From positions 1 through 64,000 of the IMG/VR virus record IMGVR_UViG_3300027969_000097: a stretch of 64,000 nt of DNA, one strand, 5' to 3'. The notes under the pieces are model-generated. The model saw nothing but the letters and a program-made list of their open reading frames with translations. It searched no databases and was not told the DNA's origin. This DNA comes from a virus. The position numbers and the translations under genes are program-made. This document shows positions 1 through 7,841 of the stretch, piece by piece; position 1 is the stretch's first letter, and each line of letters starts with the position of its first letter.

Positions 1-87
1 ACACAATCTAGATAATATTTACAGTGCTTCGCACTTGACTACTAACACAATAAGACATTAGAAAAAGCTCGAGCGAAAGCGAAGAGC

Positions 88-106
88 AGATGTACGCAGT
101 ACATCT
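88..106 (+). other. Perfect hairpin in the leader of the first gene
   Basis: An 8-bp perfect inverted repeat, AGATGTAC and GTACATCT, flanks a 3-base loop (GCA) and is followed by TT. Two smaller stem-loops lie just upstream, AGTGC/GCACT near 23-35 and a GCTC/GAGC pair enclosing a GCGAAAGC tetraloop near 67-87. The first 110 bases therefore look structured rather than coding. The hairpin could be a weak terminator for a gene to the left of the window, or an RNA-processing element. The T-run is too short for a confident terminator call. Confidence 0.4.
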
Positions 107-114
107 TTCAATAC

Positions 115-122
115 TATAAATA
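115..122 (+). promoter_or_regulatory. T4-type late promoter box TATAAATA
   Basis: Exact match to the T4 late-promoter core. It ends 7 bases before the ATG at 130, and no Shine-Dalgarno sequence lies between. In T4, initiation falls about six bases after this box, so the transcript would start almost at the ATG. Confidence 0.6.
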
Positions 123-129
123 ACATATC

Positions 130-939
130 ATGAAGATTTTAGACATAATCACTGAAGCCACAACCCCTGTTACTGCTGATGCAATAGCAATGGCTTGGAT
201 AAAAGCAAATCCTGAGAAAGCCGCGGCATATCAAGAAACGCTGGCAAAGCAATGGACTCTTAGTACTAGTATAATGAAATACTTTAAGTACGGGAATGTA
301 TGGTATCCTTCCCTACTGGCTGGCGCTAAAGTATGGGCATTGGAACAGATTGCCAAAGAACCTCTTGATACTTTTAGAAAGAGCGATCCAGCATTTGCGG
401 CTTATACAGATCTTGAAAAAGCACAATGGGTTAGCAAAGCAAGAGATGAAATATTTGGCATATGGTTTGCTCAGTATGCTGTCCAAGGTATAATACGTGG
501 TTGTTTTGCATCAGCTTCTTTGTTAGGAGCATTCTTACGAACAGTGGGCGGAGCGGCCGGGCTTGCCGTTACTAAAAAACCTGGGTTTGGCGTGGCAGTA
601 GCGCAAGAACTTATGATTTTAGCCGCACAAGGATGGATAGGGAGTCCAAGTGGCACTAAATGGCTTAAAGACCTTATCGGGCCTGCGTTCTTTAATGCAC
701 CCGGTGCGGCCATTACTACCAGCTGGGATTGGTTAAATGAGTTAATTAAAAAGTACACTGGCGTTGATATCAACGATACTGTAACGCCCGGTATAAATGA
801 TGCAGTAAAGAAAACTGTAGCGGCCGATACTACTGGTATAACATGGAAAGATCCTGCGCAAGCCGCTAAAGATTATGCTGATTTTGAAAAACGCACTGCA
901 TCAACAAACATAACAGGCAAGGCACCGGGCCAACTTTAA
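130..939 (+). CDS. Unknown protein with hydrophobic centre, probably late
   Basis: I do not recognise a family. The 269-residue product begins MKILDIITEA and has a charged N-terminal third. Two Gly/Ala/Leu/Val-rich hydrophobic stretches follow at about residues 110-147 and 152-170, then an Asp/Lys-rich C-terminal part. There is no signal peptide. The first ATG is chosen because a TATAAATA late-promoter box ends 7 bases upstream; no ribosome binding site is visible. The gene converges with the gp26-like unit on the other strand, whose frame-shifted extension ends at 936, so the two stop codons overlap by 4 bases. The late-type promoter and hydrophobic core would suit a virion component or a protein ejected with the DNA, but that is inference only. 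Confidence 0.75.
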   Translation: MKILDIITEATTPVTADAIAMAWIKANPEKAAAYQETLAKQWTLSTSIMKYFKYGNVWYPSLLAGAKVWALEQIAKEPLDTFRKSDPAFAAYTDLEKAQWVSKARDEIFGIWFAQYAVQGIIRGCFASASLLGAFLRTVGGAAGLAVTKKPGFGVAVAQELMILAAQGWIGSPSGTKWLKDLIGPAFFNAPGAAITTSWDWLNELIKKYTGVDINDTVTPGINDAVKKTVAADTTGITWKDPAQAAKDYADFEKRTASTNITGKAPGQL

Positions 940-1169
940 ACTAAGGGCAAGCCACTTTTCTGTGTAAGTTCAATATTTTCTTCAATAATAGAGCCCATCA
1001 GTGTTAAATCTTCTTTACTAAGTGTAAACAATAAATCATCTATACCAACACCGCCCCGCATATACCAGCATATACGGAATAAATTAGTCTTGAGTCTCTT
1101 AACATCTTTTTCTAGCCTAACTAGATATTCTTCAATTTCTTCGTTGGAAAGTCTAATTAGGCGCTGGCG
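936..1169 (-). CDS. Frame -1 extension of the gp26-like gene (no normal start codon)
   Basis: On the minus strand an open frame of about 77 codons follows the gp26-like stop codon and ends at the TAA at 936-938. It encodes an acidic/basic helical segment (EEIEEYLVRLEKDVKRLK) followed by ICWYMRGGVGID and a C-terminus ending SGLPLV. The region upstream of the helix holds no ATG, GTG or TTG; only rare ATT/ATC codons could start it. It is, however, exactly in the -1 frame relative to the gp26-like gene, entered at the heptamer T_TTT_TTC (1169-1175). From memory, small proteins with a WYMRGG-type core sit beside gp26 in other marine T4-like phages. The likely reading is a minor gp26-extension fusion made by -1 frameshifting. 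The alternative is initiation at ATT. Confidence 0.6.
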   Translation of the reverse strand, partial: RQRLIRLSNEEIEEYLVRLEKDVKRLKTNLFRICWYMRGGVGIDDLLFTLSKEDLTLMGSIIEENIELTQKSGLPLV

Positions 1170-1993
1170 AAAAAACCGGATTGATCCATATTAACAAACA
1201 GTGAATTATCAGCTTGGCAAGAATCGCACACTACTTGTACAGCAGGTAGTTCCCATCGTTTTCTATTTTCTTCAACTTTGGCTTTGATAGCATCGAACAC
1301 ACTCTTGTCGCAGTTGTTAAGCCACTCTTGAATAAACTGTCGTTGGTTAGTAACACCTTCTGGAGACTCTACACTTTCTACTTGTTGCATTAGTAAGTCA
1401 TTTTGTATCACTGTGACTTTTTCAAATAATCCTGCTAGTAATTTCTTTTGCTCTTCTTCTTGCTCTGGCTCAGTCATGGCCATTGCCTGTGATAACTGGC
1501 GTTGAATTTGAAAATTCTTAGTTTGAAATTCAGTCCATTGTCGATAATTTAACGGATGTAGTGTAATTGTTATATCTTGCAAAGGTACTTTACTGTTGTA
1601 TTCACAACTGCCAAAATGCTGGATATATGTACCTAGATCAATGTCATAATCATTTATTTCGTTACAAGAATTGCAAGTGTGTGAAACTGACATGGTATTG
1701 CCTTCTGTAGCAATTCGTATGGCCACCAACAACAAATCCAAATCTAACAAACACAAGTCCCACGCATCTTTAATTGTTGGGCAACAGCTTTCAATAACCT
1801 TTGTAGTGCTTTCCCCGTTCAACAACGCATCCGGTGTTTTGACCAGTATTTCATCCATGCCAGTCATACCGTAGATTGATACATTATCAGGGTCTCCATT
1901 CAAGGAGCCTGGTTGATTAAAAATCCCTTTGCTAGGTAGTTTAACGTAGACTTTAGGTTGTCTAAAATACTTCTTCAATGGATTATTGGCCAT
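1157..1993 (-). CDS. 26: Baseplate hub protein, gp26/gp51 family
   Basis: The 278-residue product resembles the T4 gp26/gp51 baseplate protein family, which is needed for assembly of the central baseplate hub. The N-terminus has the family-like stretch KYFRQPKVYVKLPSKG and a segment on activating targets (TGMDEILVKTPDALLNGES). Two CxxC pairs, C107/C110 and C256/C259, look like one zinc-binding site split across the protein. A Glu-rich helix lies near residues 175-185. The ATG at 1993 has a GGAG ribosome site (about 1998-2003) and a TATAAATA late box on the same strand at 2024-2031. The last codons contain a T_TTT_TTC slippery heptamer that could send some ribosomes into a downstream frame ending at 936. 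It is divergent from the tape-measure-like gene. Confidence 0.8.
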   Translation of the reverse strand: MANNPLKKYFRQPKVYVKLPSKGIFNQPGSLNGDPDNVSIYGMTGMDEILVKTPDALLNGESTTKVIESCCPTIKDAWDLCLLDLDLLLVAIRIATEGNTMSVSHTCNSCNEINDYDIDLGTYIQHFGSCEYNSKVPLQDITITLHPLNYRQWTEFQTKNFQIQRQLSQAMAMTEPEQEEEQKKLLAGLFEKVTVIQNDLLMQQVESVESPEGVTNQRQFIQEWLNNCDKSVFDAIKAKVEENRKRWELPAVQVVCDSCQADNSLFVNMDQSGFFASA

Positions 1994-2004
1994 TATTATC
2001 TCCA

Positions 2005-2012
2005 GATAAATA
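2005..2012 (+). promoter_or_regulatory. Late promoter box GATAAATA for the tape-measure-like gene
   Basis: Variant of the T4 late box, 43 bases upstream of the ATG at 2056, leaving room for a leader with an AAGGA ribosome site at about 2044-2048. Confidence 0.5.
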
Positions 2013-2023
2013 TTACTATGATG

Positions 2024-2031
2024 TATTTATA
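2024..2031 (-). promoter_or_regulatory. 26: Late promoter box TATAAATA for the gp26-like gene
   Basis: Exact T4 late box on the minus strand (TATTTATA on the plus strand), 30 bases upstream of the gp26-like ATG and overlapping the leader of the divergent gene. The two boxes form a compact back-to-back late promoter pair. Confidence 0.6.
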
Positions 2032-2055
2032 TACGTATATTTCAAGGATAAAATA

Positions 2056-4137
2056 ATGGCAGGTGTAAAAGTTGTCGATATGACCGCAGAAGAGTTTGCT
2101 ACCCTGATTGCTAAGGCAGTAAGCGGAGGATCAAACTCAAACTTTCAAAACAGAGTTGGTGGCGGAGCCACAGGCGATGTTAAAGGACTAATTGACAAAT
2201 TTGGTGATGGATTAACTGGTATACTAGGACACATGAGTGCCTTTGCTGGTAAAGCCATAGAACAAACAGCAGATACCAGTGATGCAGTAGCCATGGTGTC
2301 AAAAACCATGAGCGAAGTTTTGCCAGAAGCTTTTGGCGTATTGTTTAGTAAACTTGGTGGGTTTGTTGCTGACTCGGTTAGAGACTGGCAACAAGTTAGT
2401 AGTTTAGGATTTCAAATGGGCGGAGATGCTATGGCATTCCGCCAAGCATTCTCGTCAACTGGAATGAGTGTTCGAGATTGGGCAGGAATGTTAGATACTA
2501 CTAAACCTGCATTTGCAATGTTAACTGGTAATCTTAGTACAGGCGCTCAAGCATTTGGTCAGCTGTCATTTGAAATACAAAACAGCACTAACAGTCAACA
2601 ATTTTTAAAATTAGGCATGAATGCCAAAGACATGAACGAAGCATTAGCAGTTACTATTGCTTCGCAAGGTGTACAACGCATTCAGGGTCAAAGTCAGCAA
2701 GAGCGTATGAATTCTTTTTTAGATTCAACTGCTAAACTTTCAAGAGAAATGGATGAACAAGCAAAACTTACTGGAATAAGTAGACAAGAACAATTAAAAA
2801 ATGTAAGAGCAATACAAGAAGAAGCACAAACTCGTGCGGCCATACTGCAATTCCGTCAAAGAAATCCAGAAGGAGAAAAGACCCTAGGAAGTATTAACGC
2901 GGCTTCTGCTAACTACGGACAAGAAATGCAACGAGCATTGGTAATGTCAGTGGCAAGAAACGGCTCAATAACTCAAGACATGGCTAATCAGATTCAACAA
3001 ACATATGGCCCTGCGGTGCTTGCTCAAGTTGTGGAAATTGGTAGGATGGCAAATAGTTCCAATGCAGAAATTCGAGAACAAGCAGTGACAGCTTCAAAAG
3101 CCCTACAAGGCCAGATGGGCGAAGGACTAAAAACACAGTCACAAAATCATGCTCACGGTATTGCATTGCAATCAAAGATGACTCAAGAAGCATACAACCA
3201 GATTTTTAATCTAGAAACAAGTATGGCGGCTTATAGAAATGCTGATCCAAGTCGTAAAAACATGACCGATGCAGAAATTATGGCTGGAATAAAAGAGGAT
3301 ATAGCACTACAACAAAAAGGTCTACTGACAGAAGCATTAAAAGGAGTAATAAATCCTGAAACTGGAAAAGAATACGCACGAGGTGATAAAGACCCTCGAG
3401 CACTTGCTACAGATTTGACCATGGAAGCGCAACGTCAGATTACGTTGTTTGGCTCTAACCTTAATAGATTAGTTGATACTATGAATCAAAGGTTGACTAA
3501 CAATTCCGATGTGGTAACGGCAGGCGGTGACGCACTTAAAGCAATGAGACAAACTGGTACAACACCGGGCTCTAACATGCAACAAAGCCCAGTAACAGCA
3601 TTGACAAGTAAGCTACTTCTTAAATTTGACACCTTTAATACAGAAGCTGAAAAGTCTCAACTAAGAATTGCGGCAAAATGGGACGAAGTACTTAAAAGAA
3701 TTGAAACACTGTTTGGTAATGTTACTATAAGAGCAGACGGAACTAATCCTAGTAAATCTAGTTCATCAAGTTGGTTCCAATCTGGCCCGCAATTATCTAT
3801 GTGGGGTGAGGCAGGTCCTGAAGCCATAGTAAATGAAGCAGATGCCAGTAAGTTTATCATGGATAACATTGGTCTAGTTAGTAATTCTGGAGTCAATAGT
3901 CCCACAATGAATTCATTATTGAGAAATATTCCAGCTCAAATTAGTAGCGTTAAAGAAACAGTCAGTGCTCAAGTGGAGCAAGCAATCAACAGCACCACAG
4001 ATCAATCTGAACTGGTGTCAGCTTTGCGCGAGATAAGTACTGTGATGCAAGTAACTGCCACAACTATGAAAGAAGTTGCTAGAAATACCAAAGATACAGC
4101 CACAAACATTAAAGCCGCTGGCATTAATATTGTCTAA
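2056..4137 (+). CDS. Tape-measure-like tail protein
   Basis: The start is set at 2056 because AAGGA lies just upstream. An in-frame ATG at 1978 would put a late-promoter box inside the gene. The 693-residue product is long, helical and rich in Gln, Ala, Met and Ser. It has an N-terminal Gly-rich hydrophobic region (about residues 45-120) and long helical stretches through the middle. The motif WGEAGPEAIV near residue 583 is typical of the C-terminal part of phage tail tape-measure proteins. Tape-measure proteins fill the tail tube, set its length and enter the host envelope during injection. In T4 that role is played by gp29. I cannot show homology to gp29, so no symbol is given. The divergent gp26-like gene supports a tail assembly role. 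Confidence 0.7.
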   Translation: MAGVKVVDMTAEEFATLIAKAVSGGSNSNFQNRVGGGATGDVKGLIDKFGDGLTGILGHMSAFAGKAIEQTADTSDAVAMVSKTMSEVLPEAFGVLFSKLGGFVADSVRDWQQVSSLGFQMGGDAMAFRQAFSSTGMSVRDWAGMLDTTKPAFAMLTGNLSTGAQAFGQLSFEIQNSTNSQQFLKLGMNAKDMNEALAVTIASQGVQRIQGQSQQERMNSFLDSTAKLSREMDEQAKLTGISRQEQLKNVRAIQEEAQTRAAILQFRQRNPEGEKTLGSINAASANYGQEMQRALVMSVARNGSITQDMANQIQQTYGPAVLAQVVEIGRMANSSNAEIREQAVTASKALQGQMGEGLKTQSQNHAHGIALQSKMTQEAYNQIFNLETSMAAYRNADPSRKNMTDAEIMAGIKEDIALQQKGLLTEALKGVINPETGKEYARGDKDPRALATDLTMEAQRQITLFGSNLNRLVDTMNQRLTNNSDVVTAGGDALKAMRQTGTTPGSNMQQSPVTALTSKLLLKFDTFNTEAEKSQLRIAAKWDEVLKRIETLFGNVTIRADGTNPSKSSSSSWFQSGPQLSMWGEAGPEAIVNEADASKFIMDNIGLVSNSGVNSPTMNSLLRNIPAQISSVKETVSAQVEQAINSTTDQSELVSALREISTVMQVTATTMKEVARNTKDTATNIKAAGINIV

Positions 4138-4151
4138 GGAATACATATAAT

Positions 4152-5876
4152 ATGAGTTGGAAAAAGTTTTTCACACCAGTACCTGTTGGATCACAAAGCC
4201 GTAGCCCGTTGGGTCCAAATAACACTAGTGCTGGTATGGGTCCGGCTAAAACAAACTATTCAAGCTATTTGCCAGATGTATACAGCGGTAGTCCAAATCG
4301 TATTGATCGTTATAATCAATATGAAACAATGGATGCAGATCCAGAAGTTAATGCGGCCTTAGATATTTTAGCAGAATTTTGTACACAAAAAAACAAAGAC
4401 GGACACAGCGCGGCATTTAAAATTGAATGGCGTAGCAAAGCCACTAATGCTGAAACAAAAATTCTAACCGAATATTTAAATCAATGGGTTAAGTTACAAC
4501 AGTTTGATACACGTATTTTCCGTATATTGCGTAATACATTTAAGTTTGGTGATAGTTTCTTTATTCGTGATCCAGAAACACAAAAGTGGTTTTATGTTGA
4601 TCCAAGCAAAGTAGTTAAAATTATTGCCAACGAAAGCGAAGGTAAAAAGCCAGAGCAGTATGTTATCCGTGATATCAATCCTAACTTTCAAAATTTAGTT
4701 GCTACACAAATTGCACCTAACGTAAAAGATGTTAATCGAGGCGGATCAAGTGCAAGTGTAGGCACAGGCGGCATGGCCGCACGTGGTATGACAGGCGCAT
4801 ATCCATCAACCGGCAGTCGTTGGGATAAACAAGAAAATGAAGTAGCAGTTAACGCTGAACACGTTATTCATTTGTCATTAAGCGAAGGTTTAGACAACAA
4901 TTATCCGTTTGGTAACAGCTTATTAGAAAACATCTTTAAAGTTTACAAGCAAAAAGAACTATTAGAAGATGCTATTCTTATCTATCGTATACAACGTGCT
5001 CCAGAAAGACGCATCTTTCACATAGATGTAGGTAACATGCCCAGCCACTTGGCCATGGCGTTTGTGGAAAGAGTCAAAGACCAGATCCATCAACGTAGAA
5101 TTCCTAGCCAAAATGGCGGCGGTCAGAACGTTATTGACAGTGCTTACAACCCATTAAGCATTAATGAAGACTATTTCTTTCCTAAATCAGCAGACGGACG
5201 TGGTAGTGATGTTACAACATTGCCCGGCGGAACTAACTTAGGTGAGATTGACGACTTAAAATACTTTACTAACAAGTTATTCCGCGGTTTGCGCATACCA
5301 AGTAGCTATTTGCCTACTGGTGCAGACGACAGTAACAGCAGTTACAATGATGGTCGTGTGGGCACAGCATACATTCAAGAGCTACGCTTTAACAAATACT
5401 GCGAACGTTTGCAAGCATTGATATCAACTTCGTTTGATATTGAATTCAAACGCTACATGCACACACGTGGTGTGAACATTGATGCCACTTTGTTTGATTT
5501 GCGCTTTAATGAACCACTAAACTTTGCAAGTAGCCGTCAAGCGGCCTTGGACACTGAGCGTATCAATACCTTTAACACGATACAAGCAGTACCTTATATG
5601 AGTCATCGATTTGCATTAAAGCGTTTCTTAGGTCTAACAGAAGACGAGATTGCAGAAAACGAACGTCTATGGGCAGAAGAACAAGGCGACGGCAGTGCTA
5701 CTGACACAGATAGTGCTGGAGAATTACGCGGTGCAGGATTAAGTGCAGGTGGCATTGCAGGAGATATGACTACTAGCGGTGATTTGTCTGCTCCTGAAGG
5801 TATGGAAAATCCTTTAGAGCCTGCTCCAACACCAGGAGCAGAAGCACCGGCACCAGGAATGCCTCCCGCAAGATAA
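4152..5876 (+). CDS. 20: Portal vertex protein gp20
   Basis: The 574-residue product (T4 gp20 is about 520) forms the dodecameric portal at the special capsid vertex, where assembly starts and DNA is packaged. Recognisable parts are the N-terminal YNQYETMDADPEVNAALDIL segment, the FKFGDSFF strand and Val/Ile-rich clip region, the central KVYKQKELLEDAILIYRIQR helix, the RGLRIPSSYLP segment and the SRQAALDTERINTFN helix. The C-terminal 60 residues are Pro, Ala and Gly rich and probably disordered. AAGGA about 12 bases upstream supports the start. It begins the head-morphogenesis block in the usual T4 order (20, small core protein, 21, 22, 23). The stop codon overlaps a GATAAATA box serving the next gene. 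Confidence 0.95.
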   Translation: MSWKKFFTPVPVGSQSRSPLGPNNTSAGMGPAKTNYSSYLPDVYSGSPNRIDRYNQYETMDADPEVNAALDILAEFCTQKNKDGHSAAFKIEWRSKATNAETKILTEYLNQWVKLQQFDTRIFRILRNTFKFGDSFFIRDPETQKWFYVDPSKVVKIIANESEGKKPEQYVIRDINPNFQNLVATQIAPNVKDVNRGGSSASVGTGGMAARGMTGAYPSTGSRWDKQENEVAVNAEHVIHLSLSEGLDNNYPFGNSLLENIFKVYKQKELLEDAILIYRIQRAPERRIFHIDVGNMPSHLAMAFVERVKDQIHQRRIPSQNGGGQNVIDSAYNPLSINEDYFFPKSADGRGSDVTTLPGGTNLGEIDDLKYFTNKLFRGLRIPSSYLPTGADDSNSSYNDGRVGTAYIQELRFNKYCERLQALISTSFDIEFKRYMHTRGVNIDATLFDLRFNEPLNFASSRQAALDTERINTFNTIQAVPYMSHRFALKRFLGLTEDEIAENERLWAEEQGDGSATDTDSAGELRGAGLSAGGIAGDMTTSGDLSAPEGMENPLEPAPTPGAEAPAPGMPPAR

Positions 5877-5879
5877 ATA
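5872..5879 (+). promoter_or_regulatory. Possible late promoter box GATAAATA overlapping the gp20 stop
   Basis: The box contains the gp20 TAA and ends 5 bases before the next ATG (5885), which has no Shine-Dalgarno sequence. The overlap with a stop codon could be coincidence, but the spacing matches that at several other genes here. Confidence 0.4.
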
Positions 5880-5884
5880 TTAAC

Positions 5885-6124
5885 ATGATACTACGTGAAC
5901 TTTTTAATATGTCGGATGCTGGGCGCAATGTTAATGACATGCGTTATGATCCATTGCGCGACCAATCAGCTATGAAGAAATCCGACACACGTAAGACAAG
6001 ATTGACACTATCTCAGATCAACGAACTTCGCAAAGGTAGCGAAGCACACATACTAGAACAAGAGCATGAACTAGCTTTTATTAACAAGATGTATGCTAAA
6101 CCACCGGTGCCGGCACCGGCATAA
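5885..6124 (+). CDS. Small protein at the gp67 position (possible prohead core)
   Basis: A 79-residue basic, polar protein (MILRELFNMSDAGRNVNDMR...) with a predicted helix from about residue 38 (RLTLSQINELRKGSEAHILE) and a Pro/Ala tail. No sequence match to T4 gp67 is visible, but it occupies the place gp67 has in T4, directly after gp20 and before the protease and scaffold. An internal prohead core or portal-associated role is therefore inferred from position only. The start is the first ATG after gp20. No ribosome site is seen, and a GATAAATA box ends 5 bases upstream. Confidence 0.7.
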   Translation: MILRELFNMSDAGRNVNDMRYDPLRDQSAMKKSDTRKTRLTLSQINELRKGSEAHILEQEHELAFINKMYAKPPVPAPA

Positions 6125-6151
6125 ACGGGTTAGTACATAAAACGGGCTGTT

Positions 6152-6191
6152 TTTACACTATATCAGCATGTATTTTGCTGATACGTGTAAA
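6152..6191 (+). other. Long hairpin before the acidic head-protein gene
   Basis: TTTACAC and TATCAGC on the left pair with GCTGATA and GTGTAAA on the right, giving two 7-bp stems with a small bulge and a 9-base loop. No T-run follows, so it is not a standard terminator. It lies 40 bases upstream of the ATG at 6231 and may be a processing or stability element, or a partial terminator. Confidence 0.5.
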
Positions 6192-6230
6192 TATCATACA
6201 GCCTTGTATTCATATTCACAGGAGACAAAC

Positions 6231-7181
6231 ATGACTGATCGTACACAATTCGAGCAAATGCTCGAGGCTTTGATTAATGAAGATAAATCAACAGCACAAG
6301 AAATATTCCACAACATCGTAGTCGCAAAATCACGCGAAATCTACGAAGAACTATTAGAAAATGACTTTGGACAATCAAGTTCAGATTCTTCAACTCCACC
6401 TACCGATACCGGAATGGAAGAAGAAGACGAAAAAGATGACGCTGAAGATGACTTCAGTGCCGACGATGAAACTGATGACATGGTCGGAGACGTTGATGCA
6501 GACAGCGATGACGAAGGCGACGAACCAGAAGGTGACGTTGAAGATCGCGTACAAGATTTAGAAGATGCTTTAGAAGACTTAAAAGCAGAGTTTGAACAGC
6601 TAATGGCTGGTGAAGAAAACGGCGACATGGGTGCTGATGACATGGCAGGCGATGACATGGCAGGCGACGAATTTGGTGCTGATGACATGGGTATGGATGC
6701 CATGGCAGGCGATGACAGCATGGAAGATGAAAGCGCAGGTTCAGGCGAAGGCACTGAAGTACATCACTATATCCACACAGACGAACAAAGTTTTATGGAA
6801 GATGACGAACAACTAATCCGCGAATACGTTGAAAAAGTTGGCGGCGCCACATACAACACATTCGGCTCTATGGGCGACAACGGTACAAACACTAAGTCTG
6901 TTGTAGCTGGTAAGAACGATATGGGCGGTACAGTAAAGAATATTGCGCAGAACCACACAGAAGTTAGTGCTGATATTGGTGCTAAATCGACAGTTCAAGG
7001 CAATGGTGTAATGAGTCCTAAAGTAGCTCCTAACCCAGATGCTAAAGGTAACATTAATGTTCCAGGCGGCAAAGCAGGCAATGCATTTAGTACAAAACAG
7101 CCAGGACACGGTGCTGAAAAAGCAGGTTCTAAAGAAACTGCTACTAACAAGCAAAGCATTTTACGTCAAGCTAAGAAATAA
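6231..7181 (+). CDS. Acidic repeat protein of the head block
   Basis: A 316-residue product with the start at 6231, where AGGAG at 6220-6224 is correctly spaced; an earlier in-frame ATG at 6168 falls in the hairpin loop. The N-terminus (MTDRTQFEQMLEALINEDKS) is a helix of about 45 residues ending IYEELLEND. Then comes an extremely Asp/Glu-rich segment (about residues 50-190) with a coiled coil (VQDLEDALEDLKAEFEQL) and repeats of GDDMAGD. The final 110 residues are Gly, Asn, Thr and Lys rich. I do not recognise it by sequence. Its place between gp20 and gp21 is that of T4 prohead core proteins gp67/gp68, and strong acidity is common among internal scaffold components, so a prohead core role is inferred. 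Confidence 0.8.
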   Translation: MTDRTQFEQMLEALINEDKSTAQEIFHNIVVAKSREIYEELLENDFGQSSSDSSTPPTDTGMEEEDEKDDAEDDFSADDETDDMVGDVDADSDDEGDEPEGDVEDRVQDLEDALEDLKAEFEQLMAGEENGDMGADDMAGDDMAGDEFGADDMGMDAMAGDDSMEDESAGSGEGTEVHHYIHTDEQSFMEDDEQLIREYVEKVGGATYNTFGSMGDNGTNTKSVVAGKNDMGGTVKNIAQNHTEVSADIGAKSTVQGNGVMSPKVAPNPDAKGNINVPGGKAGNAFSTKQPGHGAEKAGSKETATNKQSILRQAKK

Positions 7182-7199
7182 AAAGAGACTATTTAAAAT

Positions 7200-7829
7200 A
7201 TGTCACTATACCTCCGAGAGAATCTCAGTTTCAACGAAGCAAAAATGGTCGTTGAGTCTGATGACAAAGACGGGAAAAGTTTATACATGTCCGGGATTTG
7301 CATCCAGGGCGGTATAAAAAACGCTAACCAGCGTGTTTATCCGGTGCAAGAGATTGGCAAGGCTGTCAAAACCCTTAACGATCAGATTCAAAACGGCTAT
7401 TCAGTTCTCGGAGAAGTAGATCATCCAGATGATCTAAAAATAAATTTGGACAGGGTCAGTCACATGATAACAAACATGTGGATGGACGGTCCAAATGGTT
7501 ACGGCAAACTTAAAATTTTGCCAACTCCTATGGGGCAACTAATTCGTACAATGCTGGAAAGCGGAGTAAAATTAGGTGTCTCCAGCAGGGGGTCCGGTAA
7601 CGTCAAAGGCGACGGCTCCGGTGAAGTATCAGATTTTGAGATTATCACAGTAGATATGGTAGCTCAACCTAGTGCTCCGGGAGCATATCCAACACCAATT
7701 TATGAACACCTTATGAATAATAAGGGAGGATTAAGTGCCTTACGCATAGCGCAAGAGGTGAAAGGTGATCCTAAAGCACAGAAATATCTCAAAGAGAGCC
7801 TATTAGCAATAATTGGCAAACTCCAATAA
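7200..7829 (+). CDS. 21: Prohead core protease gp21
   Basis: The 209-residue product is the T4-type prohead maturation serine protease, which degrades the scaffold and trims head proteins before DNA packaging. Visible signatures are the N-terminal GICIQGGIKNANQRVYP strand-loop, the His motif GEVDHPDD (H75), and the Ser motif GVSSRGSG (S128/S129), followed by EVSDFEIITVDMVAQPSAP, which is highly typical of this family. The length is close to T4 gp21 (212). AAGAGA at about 7183-7188 precedes the ATG. It lies directly upstream of its main substrate, the scaffold gp22. Confidence 0.95.
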   Translation: MSLYLRENLSFNEAKMVVESDDKDGKSLYMSGICIQGGIKNANQRVYPVQEIGKAVKTLNDQIQNGYSVLGEVDHPDDLKINLDRVSHMITNMWMDGPNGYGKLKILPTPMGQLIRTMLESGVKLGVSSRGSGNVKGDGSGEVSDFEIITVDMVAQPSAPGAYPTPIYEHLMNNKGGLSALRIAQEVKGDPKAQKYLKESLLAIIGKLQ

Positions 7830-7841
7830 AAGGAGAATCAC

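Noticed and set aside
6341-6754. Ser-rich 137-codon minus-strand frame
   Set aside because: Shadow of the Asp/Glu-rich coding sequence of the acidic head protein.
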